Positions 55,214-61,551 of a stretch of 64,000 bases of DNA are shown in pieces; position 1 is the stretch's first letter, and each line of letters starts with the position of its first letter. Below the pieces are notes generated by a model. That model searched no databases and was not told where the DNA came from. It saw only the letters and a program-made list of their open reading frames with translations. The stretch covers positions 221,054-285,053 of the forward strand of contig JAVEQK010000001.1 in NCBI GenBank assembly GCA_034007705.1. The letters are read 5' to 3'. The DNA comes from UBA10518 sp022837185. GTDB taxonomy: Bacteria > Desulfobacterota > Desulfobulbia > Desulfobulbales > Desulfobulbaceae. A program made the position numbers and the translations under genes.

Positions 55214-55447
55214 ATGGCAAAGACAGTTCGGACACACGGGGAAAGGACAGGGAGCGCCGGTCTTGAAACGACAGGAATCGTCGGCAGGATAGCTCGGGAC
55301 ACGTCCGAGGTCGGCATGGGCGTCATCATGGTTCTGGCAGCCCTGATCGGCATCTGGGGCATTGCCTGCCTGATCGGCGGCATCGCCAACAGCGGCGGGG
55401 TAGGCGAATTGCTGAACGGCTACATCACGGCGGTGACCGGCCGCTGA
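55214..55447 (+). CDS. 77-aa membrane protein, copy 2
   Basis: Same protein as copy 1, residue for residue, with the same AAGGAGG ribosome-binding site. DNA differences are silent (for example GGT/GGC-type third-position changes and the codon before the stop). Function unknown. Confidence 0.8.
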   Translation: MAKTVRTHGERTGSAGLETTGIVGRIARDTSEVGMGVIMVLAALIGIWGIACLIGGIANSGGVGELLNGYITAVTGR

Positions 55448-55505
55448 CAGGATCGACGGCGACAGCTTGAACAGAAAAAATCATTCAATAGAAGGAGGTA
55501 CGATC

Positions 55506-55811
55506 ATGGCAACTGGAACCAACAGGAAAGAGGCAATGGCACTGACAGCGGCAATCGGAGTTCTGGGCTTGGTGTTTGGAGTGTGGGCATTCTCGGCTTT
55601 CACCTCCCTGTTTGCCCAGTTGGGCTGGAGCCCGGGCGAGGTGCTGCGGCAGTATATGGTCGCCACCGGAGCGCTGGCGGAGCATGAGACGCTGGTTGAC
55701 TACTACACCCACATCAAGGGCGCCGAGTACATCATCGCGGTTGCCTTCCTCGGCCTCTACCCGGTGTACTACAAGTTCGTCAATCGCACCGGGGCCAGGA
55801 TGAAGGCGTAA
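55506..55811 (+). CDS. 101-aa membrane protein, copy 2
   Basis: The ATG at 55506 after AAGGAGG gives MATGTNRKEAMALTAAIGVL; the frame is open from 55467 but that part is the intergenic region of the repeat. The N-terminal 36 residues differ at many positions from copy 1, while the rest differs at a single residue (NRTGARMKA against NRTKARMKA). Same two hydrophobic segments. Probably a specialised partner of the same complex. Confidence 0.8.
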   Translation: MATGTNRKEAMALTAAIGVLGLVFGVWAFSAFTSLFAQLGWSPGEVLRQYMVATGALAEHETLVDYYTHIKGAEYIIAVAFLGLYPVYYKFVNRTGARMKA

Positions 55812-55835
55812 ACCAAAACCGGTCCAACACTGAGA

Positions 55836-55868
55836 ACGGCCCGGGAGCCAGACAGGCTTCCGGGCCGT
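55836..55868 (+). terminator. GC-rich hairpin after module copy 2 (no T-tract)
   Basis: ACGGCCCGGGAGCC pairs with GGCTTCCGGGCCGT, equivalent to the terminator of copy 1, but the T-tract is replaced by ATGCTGTCC. Termination may be weak, allowing readthrough into ftsH. Confidence 0.5.
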
Positions 55869-56180
55869 ATGCTGTCCAAAGCGCGGGGCGCGGACAACGG
55901 CGGTGGCCAGATCGGATGTATCCAATTCTGCTGGTGAGATTGTGACGAATTGTACACGAACAGGAAATGTTCTGGAAAAGGAAGGCGAAAAAAAGGTATA
56001 AATAATTGTGCACACTGAACGATTCAATCTGCCGGCACCGGGCGGCATGCTCCCGTTGATTCAGAAGGCGGGCTCCTCACGGGGCGGCCGGTACCGGATC
56101 CGGAGTGCCAGAGGAACGGGCGAAAGAATTTTCCGCCGCTGAAAGCCGTATAAAGGATAAATTCTGCCAAAGGTCAGGGT
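55869..56180 (+). other. Gap before ftsH
   Basis: About 310 bases without a gene. A TATAAATAAT stretch near 55997-56006 could be a -10 region, but no convincing -35 partner is seen, and no activator-type site was found. Confidence 0.4.
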
Positions 56181-57983
56181 ATGTTCAGCTTCAAGCAATT
56201 CCTCATCCTGCTCATTGCCGTCACCATCGGCGTCATCGCCTATAATATCTGGAGCGTGGAAAGCAAGCCCCCGGCCATTGAGTATTCATCATTTCTCAAA
56301 CAGCTCGAAAACAGGGAGATCAAGTCGGTTCATATCCGGGGCGGACTCGTCGAGGGCACGGACAAACATGATCAGCCCTTCATGACCTACGCTCCGGACC
56401 CGGACAGCCTGATTGAGAAAATGATCGCCGCCGATGTTTCGTTCAAGGCATCCCCGCCTTCGACCACCTCTCCCTTCTGGCATTCAACATTTCCGGTCCT
56501 GCTGCTCCTCGGGTTCTGGGTCTTTTTCATGGTCCGCCAGCAGAAGGGGGGAGGACTGGGTAATTTTTCCAAGAAAAAAACTCGGTTCGCGGAGGTCAGC
56601 AAACAGAACGTGACCTTTGATGATGTTGCCGGAGTTCCCGATGCCAAGGAAGAACTCATCGAAATCATTCATTTTCTCAAAGATCCCGGCAAATACGAGA
56701 AGCTGGGAGGCAAGATCCCCAAAGGGGTCCTGCTCCAGGGACCGCCGGGCACAGGGAAAACCCTGCTGGCCAAGGCGATCGCCGGCGAGGCCGGAGTGCC
56801 CTTTTTCAACATCAGCGGTTCGGATTTCGTTGAGATGTTTGTCGGGGTCGGGGCCTCCCGGGTCCGTGACCTTTTCAGCATGGCCAAAAAGAATGCCCCC
56901 TGCATCGTCTTTATTGACGAGATTGATGCCGTGGGCAGGCACAGGGGAGCCGCCGACATCGGCGGCCAGGAGGAGAAGGACCAGACCCTGAACGCCCTGC
57001 TGGTTGAGATGGACGGCTTCCAGTCCGGTGAAACAGTCATCATTGTCGGCGCCACGAACAGGCCCGACGTCCTTGATCCGGCCCTGATGCGGCCCGGCAG
57101 ATTCGACCGCCAGATCACCATACTGCCTCCGGATGTGACGGGACGGGTGAAAATACTCGAGGTCTATGCCAGGAAAATGGCTCTTGACAAGGGAGTCCAG
57201 TTGGAGAACGTGGCCCGAAGCACGCCGGGCTTCACCGGGGCCGATCTGGCCAACCTGATGAACGAGTCGGCCCTGCTGGCGGCCCGCAAGGGCAAGGACC
57301 TGATACAGCTCGAGGATGTTGAGGAAGCCCGGGACCGGATACTGATGGGAGCCAAGCGCAAAGGCATGGTCGTCAGCGAGAGCGAGCGCCGGGCAACGGC
57401 CTATCATGAATCCGGCCATGCGGTCCTGGCCTGGGTCCTGCCCAATACCGACCCCCTGCACAAGGTGACCATTATCCCCCACGGCAGGGCCATGGGCGTG
57501 ACCCAGCAGGTTCCCCTGCAGGACATTCATTCCTATTCCCGGGAATACCTGATGAACAGGATCAAGATCCTTCTGGGCGGCCGCACCGCGGAAGAGCTGG
57601 TGTTCAACCAGTATACCACCGGGGCCAGCAGCGACCTGCAGGAGGCAACGAACATCGCCACCAAAATGGTGTGCGAATGGGGGATGAGCAGCGTCCTTGG
57701 GCCCAGAGCATATGTCGCCGAAAATAAAGGTTATCTCGGCGGGGACAGTATCCGCCTCAACGTGAGCGAGGAAACGGCGAAAAACATTGACCGGGAAATC
57801 AATAGAATCGTCGAGGAGTGCTACCAGGAAGCGGTCATTATCCTCGAGGGCAAGATCAATTACCTGCACAAACTGGCGGAAGTCCTGCTTAAGCAGGAGA
57901 CCATCGACGCCGAGGGCGTCGATATCATCATGCAATGCAGACAAACGGAAAATGAGGAAGTCCCCACCCTGGTGCAGCTGTGA
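56181..57983 (+). CDS. ftsH: ATP-dependent zinc metalloprotease FtsH
   Basis: Membrane-anchored hexameric protease that degrades damaged or unassembled membrane proteins. The 600-aa product has membrane segments at about 5-23 and 99-117, a short periplasmic domain between, Walker A GPPGTGKT, the pore motif FVG in VEMFVGVGASRVRDLF, SRH NRPDVLDPALMRPGRFDRQ, and the zinc site HESGH (409-413). It sits between the duplicated membrane modules and the cytochrome operon; whether it is the main FtsH of the cell or a dedicated one cannot be told. Confidence 0.93.
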   Translation: MFSFKQFLILLIAVTIGVIAYNIWSVESKPPAIEYSSFLKQLENREIKSVHIRGGLVEGTDKHDQPFMTYAPDPDSLIEKMIAADVSFKASPPSTTSPFWHSTFPVLLLLGFWVFFMVRQQKGGGLGNFSKKKTRFAEVSKQNVTFDDVAGVPDAKEELIEIIHFLKDPGKYEKLGGKIPKGVLLQGPPGTGKTLLAKAIAGEAGVPFFNISGSDFVEMFVGVGASRVRDLFSMAKKNAPCIVFIDEIDAVGRHRGAADIGGQEEKDQTLNALLVEMDGFQSGETVIIVGATNRPDVLDPALMRPGRFDRQITILPPDVTGRVKILEVYARKMALDKGVQLENVARSTPGFTGADLANLMNESALLAARKGKDLIQLEDVEEARDRILMGAKRKGMVVSESERRATAYHESGHAVLAWVLPNTDPLHKVTIIPHGRAMGVTQQVPLQDIHSYSREYLMNRIKILLGGRTAEELVFNQYTTGASSDLQEATNIATKMVCEWGMSSVLGPRAYVAENKGYLGGDSIRLNVSEETAKNIDREINRIVEECYQEAVIILEGKINYLHKLAEVLLKQETIDAEGVDIIMQCRQTENEEVPTLVQL

Positions 57984-58115
57984 ACGGGGCACTCCCTCTG
58001 GGGCGCAGCCACCCCCAAATTGGGAATTCGGCGGCAAAAGGGCCGACGGAAGGTTCGCCATCCCCGTGCAATCCGCTTTCCCTGTCGGGCCGGTCAGCAT
58101 GAAAATTTAAAAATG

Positions 58116-58161
58116 TGTCGCATGCTACACCTCTGATACAACACTTGTGCGGGATGCAACA
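58116..58161 (+). promoter_or_regulatory. Enhancer-like element 3 upstream of the cytochrome operon
   Basis: The perfect palindrome TGT-C-GCATGC-T-ACA (58116-58129) overlaps GCTACACCTCTG (58124-58135), the core found in elements 1 and 2. A further half site ATGCAACA is at 58154-58161. The distance to the -24/-12 promoter is about 345 bp. Confidence 0.6.
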
Positions 58162-58189
58162 CTTTTTGGGAAATGTTCCTGATCCGCTT

Positions 58190-58474
58190 TTCCCCGCACT
58201 GTAATTGATAATTATTCGTATTCATTTGTATCCCTGTCTGTGCAAATTGTCTTTTATCTCCCCATTTATACGGTTTTTTTTCCTGCATTTGCATGGAATG
58301 TAGGCGATAGAAGAGAGACAAACTGTGGGTGGAATATATAGTTTTGTATATTTGAGTATACAATTTAAGTTAACTGTCAAATATACTATTGATTTTTTTG
58401 AAAAATATTTTGTATTCATCGGAATGATGAAATAAAATGAAATGGAGATTCAGGCACCAACTTTTTTTATTTTT
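58190..58474 (+). other. AT-rich gap before the cytochrome operon
   Basis: This stretch in the 651-bp gap between ftsH and the cytochrome gene is very AT-rich compared with the GC-rich surroundings, with many A/T runs. No gene is seen. It lies between the enhancer-like element and the sigma-54 promoter, where flexible or protein-bent DNA would be expected; a clear IHF consensus was not found. Confidence 0.55.
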
Positions 58475-58490
58475 TGGCATTAAAACTGCA
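58475..58490 (+). promoter_or_regulatory. Sigma-54 (-24/-12) promoter of the cytochrome operon
   Basis: TGGCATTAAAACTGCA with GG and GC exactly ten bases apart. Transcription would start near 58501, giving a leader of about 135 nt to the cytochrome gene. Confidence 0.7.
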
Positions 58491-58634
58491 GACATATACT
58501 GGTACAGGCAGGAAATTGTTGCATCCAGCGAACAGGCCGGACGCAAGCATGCCCGGTCCATACTGCAATACGACTGAAATTTCAGTTAGAAGGGAAATCG
58601 AAGCGATTTGTGAACTACAAACAAAGGAGTAACC

Positions 58635-59162
58635 ATGAGGTCGGTAAGTAGGAAAACGGTTTGGGCGGCTGCGGCTTTCTTGCTTTGCGCGGGTATGGCA
58701 CTGCAGCCGGTGAGTGCCCAGGACGACGTAATGGTCCTGGATGTCATGGCTCAATACTACGACCCGGTGGAATTTGATCATTCCATGCATGTCGATCTGC
58801 TGGGTGACGACAACTGTGCAGTCTGTCACCATCACACGGTGGGGACTCCGCTGATGGATGAAAACTGCATGCGTTGTCATGCCGACAGCAGTGACGCGGA
58901 TTCGGCGGCCTGCCGGGACTGCCATCCTGTCAAACGGTTCAGCGCCGAATACCTGGAGGAAATTGAGCAGAACATCAACCTCTATCATGTGGACAAGCCC
59001 GGTCTTATGGGCGCGTTCCATCAGCAGTGCCTCGGCTGCCACGTCGAAATGGGCGCGGCCTCCGACTGCCAGGGGTGTCACACCCGGACCGGGGCCGGCG
59101 ACAAGTTCTTCCATGCCGGCCAGTATGCTCCCGCACCGGGCGGTGCTTCTTCCGGACATTAG
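58635..59162 (+). CDS. Periplasmic five-heme class III-type cytochrome c
   Basis: The 175-aa product has a Sec signal peptide (ending QPVSAQ) and five CxxCH motifs starting at residues 61, 78, 93, 132 and 145, two more or less than typical family groups: the common cytochrome c3 has four. CHHHT after the first motif and a FDHSMH segment upstream give histidine ligands as in cytochrome c3. AAGGAG precedes the ATG. It probably carries electrons between periplasmic donors and the ferredoxin / NrfD-like membrane complex encoded next. Confidence 0.88.
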   Translation: MRSVSRKTVWAAAAFLLCAGMALQPVSAQDDVMVLDVMAQYYDPVEFDHSMHVDLLGDDNCAVCHHHTVGTPLMDENCMRCHADSSDADSAACRDCHPVKRFSAEYLEEIEQNINLYHVDKPGLMGAFHQQCLGCHVEMGAASDCQGCHTRTGAGDKFFHAGQYAPAPGGASSGH

Positions 59163-59211
59163 CAGACTCACGAAAGATTAACGAGATGAATACTAATAGA
59201 CAGGTGACGGA

Positions 59212-60135
59212 ATGAGTGAAATGGATCGAAGAAAGTTTCTGAAAGGGAGTCTCGCCGGCGGCGTGGTGGCCGCGGCAACGGGAGTGGGCGCCAAAGCTGA
59301 GGCCGCCCGGACTTTTGAAGGGTATGCCGACAGCATGGGGGTGCTGGTGGACCTGACCAAGTGCGTGGGCTGTCGCAGCTGTGAGGCCGCCTGCAACAAG
59401 GAACAGGGTTTACCGGCGCCGGATAAGCCGTTTGATGACTTTTCGGTGTTTGACGAACATGGTCATGGCGGTTTGAAGCGGCGCACCTCGGAAAAGGCGT
59501 ATACCGTTGTCAACAGGTATGAAACGGACAAGGGGCCGGTGTTCCGGAAGTTCCAGTGCAACCATTGCAACGAGCCGGCCTGCCTGACCTCCTGTTTTGT
59601 CAACGCCTACACCAAAACCCGGGAAGGCGCGGTCATTTACAATCCCAAGGTCTGTGTCGGCTGCCGGACCTGCATGATCGCCTGTCCCTTTTATGTTCCG
59701 GCGTACAGCTATTCCAGCCCCATTAATCCCATCATCAAGAAGTGCATCATGTGCTACGACACCAGGCTCAAATTCGGCAAGCCGCCGGCCTGCGTCGAAG
59801 CCTGTCCCCAGGAGGTCATGACCTTCGGCAAGCGCAAGGATCTGATCAAGATCGGACATCAGAAAATCAGGTCCGAACCGGACAAATACATCGACCATGT
59901 TTATGGCGAGAATGAAGTGGGGGGGACTTCCTGGATGTACCTTTCCAGTGTTCCCTTTGAACAGGTCGGCTTCAGCACCCACCTCGGCAATCAGCCGATT
60001 CTCAATTATGTCAAGGACTTTCTTGCCATTGTCCCCATGGTTTTATGCATATGGCCCGCCCTGTTTACCGGCTTCCATCTGCTGGCGCACAGAAAAGAGG
60101 CCCGGAAAGCTGAAGAAGAAAAGAGCGAAAAGTAA
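59212..60135 (+). CDS. HybA/HmcB-like ferredoxin with Tat signal and membrane anchor
   Basis: The 307-aa product begins with a Tat signal (DRRKFLKGSLAGG). Four cysteine groups for [4Fe-4S] clusters are visible: CVGCRSCEAAC, CNHCNEPACLTSC, CVGCRTCMIAC and CIMC with CVEAC. One membrane segment near the C terminus (FLAIVPMVLCIWPALFTGFH) anchors it. It is placed between the cytochrome and the NrfD-like gene, as in Hmc, Nhc and Hyb complexes, and would pass electrons between them. Confidence 0.9.
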   Translation: MSEMDRRKFLKGSLAGGVVAAATGVGAKAEAARTFEGYADSMGVLVDLTKCVGCRSCEAACNKEQGLPAPDKPFDDFSVFDEHGHGGLKRRTSEKAYTVVNRYETDKGPVFRKFQCNHCNEPACLTSCFVNAYTKTREGAVIYNPKVCVGCRTCMIACPFYVPAYSYSSPINPIIKKCIMCYDTRLKFGKPPACVEACPQEVMTFGKRKDLIKIGHQKIRSEPDKYIDHVYGENEVGGTSWMYLSSVPFEQVGFSTHLGNQPILNYVKDFLAIVPMVLCIWPALFTGFHLLAHRKEARKAEEEKSEK

Positions 60136-60150
60136 AGGAGAGCAAAGGCC

Positions 60151-61410
60151 ATGAATAACGCTGCAAGCAACAAATTTGTGCCCATCGTCTCGCACACCAA
60201 GGAGAGCGGGGAAAGGTGGACGGTGAAGGAAAAAATATTTCTCGGCCTGACACCGGGCGACTACTTCAAGGAGCAGCTCAGGAACCCGTTCAACTGGATT
60301 CTGTGGATCATCTATGCCGTCGGCATCCCGCTGCTCATCGGCCGCTTTATCTTCGGGCTTGGATGGGCGACGCACGGTTCCTATGAATACCCCTGGGGCC
60401 TGTTCCTGAACTGGGGCCTGTTCACCATGGTTCCCCTGTCGGCTTCCGGCTTCATGCTGGGGACGACGGTCGAGCTGTTCGGCCGGAAGGATTTCAAGCC
60501 CATAGAGCGGCTCGGACTCCTCAACGGCCTGCTGGGGTATTTCTTCGCGGTTGTTTTTCTCCAGGTTGACCTGGGACAGCCCTGGCGGCTAATCTATCCC
60601 ATGTTCGTCTCCCTGGGGCCGGCGGCGGTCCTTTTCCTCGTCGCCTGGCATGTCGCAACCTATCTGTCGGTCCAGATCGCCGAACTGGTTCCGTCCTTTT
60701 CCGAGTGGATGGGCTTCCCCACGGCCAAGCGGTTCGTCAAGAGTATTGTCCTGGGGCTGACCGTGGCCGGCATCATTCTGTCCACCCTGCACCAGGGCGC
60801 CCTGGGCTCATTGTATACCTACGCTCCGGGCAAGCTGCACCCGCTCTGGTATTCCTCGGAATTCCAGTGGATCCATTTCCTGACCTCGGCAATTTTCGGG
60901 GGGCTGAGCATGCTGCTGGTGGTCAGCACCTTGAGTAAGTGGTTCATGCGCTGGCGCTGCGACGACAACTTCCTGGACAATCTCGACAAGTTGACCCTGG
61001 GTATTTCCAAGGGAGCGGCATTGGCGCTGATAACCTACCTGATCATCAAGGTGATCGCCGTGGCCCACGACAATGAATGGGGCTATCTGTTCACCGGCTG
61101 GGGGCAGTATTACGCCTTTGAAATGGTTTTCGGAACAATCATCCCCCTGGTTCTTTTTACTGCTGCCATACGCAATCAGAATGCGGGACTTGCCAGATTC
61201 GCGGCTTTTATCGCTGTGCTCGGCATCGCCCTCAATCGAATGAACACCGGTATGGTTGCCTTCAACTGGGAGATATATCAGGAAATACCCCACTGGCGGG
61301 AGGTAATCATCGCCATAACCGTGTATACGACCTATATTGTCGTCTACCGGGCCATCCTGGCCAGGATGCCGATCCTGTACACCTGGAAGGAGGAGAAATC
61401 TTCCTCGTGA
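60151..61410 (+). CDS. NrfD/HybB-like integral membrane subunit
   Basis: The 419-aa product has nine to ten membrane segments (for example NWILWIIYAVGIPLLIGRFI and LGLTVAGIILSTLHQGALGS) and belongs to the polysulfide-reductase NrfD family, which binds menaquinone. The ending AFNWEIYQEIPHWREVIIA is characteristic of HybB-type proteins. It follows the ferredoxin by 15 bp with AAAGGAGAG before the ATG. A quinone-linked electron-transfer role with the cytochrome and ferredoxin is inferred. Confidence 0.88.
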   Translation: MNNAASNKFVPIVSHTKESGERWTVKEKIFLGLTPGDYFKEQLRNPFNWILWIIYAVGIPLLIGRFIFGLGWATHGSYEYPWGLFLNWGLFTMVPLSASGFMLGTTVELFGRKDFKPIERLGLLNGLLGYFFAVVFLQVDLGQPWRLIYPMFVSLGPAAVLFLVAWHVATYLSVQIAELVPSFSEWMGFPTAKRFVKSIVLGLTVAGIILSTLHQGALGSLYTYAPGKLHPLWYSSEFQWIHFLTSAIFGGLSMLLVVSTLSKWFMRWRCDDNFLDNLDKLTLGISKGAALALITYLIIKVIAVAHDNEWGYLFTGWGQYYAFEMVFGTIIPLVLFTAAIRNQNAGLARFAAFIAVLGIALNRMNTGMVAFNWEIYQEIPHWREVIIAITVYTTYIVVYRAILARMPILYTWKEEKSSS

Positions 61411-61430
61411 GGCACGGCGTCAGCATTCCC

Positions 61431-61464
61431 GGAGAACCGGCGGTTGAGCTTGCCCCGGTTCTCC
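61431..61464 (+). terminator. Hairpin without T-tract after the NrfD-like gene
   Basis: GGAGAACCGG (61431-61440) pairs perfectly with CCGGTTCTCC (61455-61464); no T-run follows. It may stabilise the operon mRNA or reduce readthrough into the sensor gene. Confidence 0.45.
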
Positions 61465-61551
61465 GGTTGGGGATGAAACAGGCTCGCTTCGCCGGCCGGG
61501 AGGTTTTGTGAAGAGTGGCTTGCAGGGATCGAAAAGCAACGGGAGCGGAGA

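Larger units (their letters stand above)
55058..55809 (+). repeat. Tandem module, copy 2
   Basis: Second copy of the promoter and two-gene module (offset 1007 from copy 1). The spacer between enhancer-like element and promoter is 94 bp shorter than in copy 1. Confidence 0.9.

Noticed and set aside
54051..55809. Assembly artefact as the reason for the tandem repeat
   Set aside because: The copies differ at silent positions, in the first membrane segment of the 101-aa gene, in the 94-bp spacer and in the terminator, so they are distinct loci.
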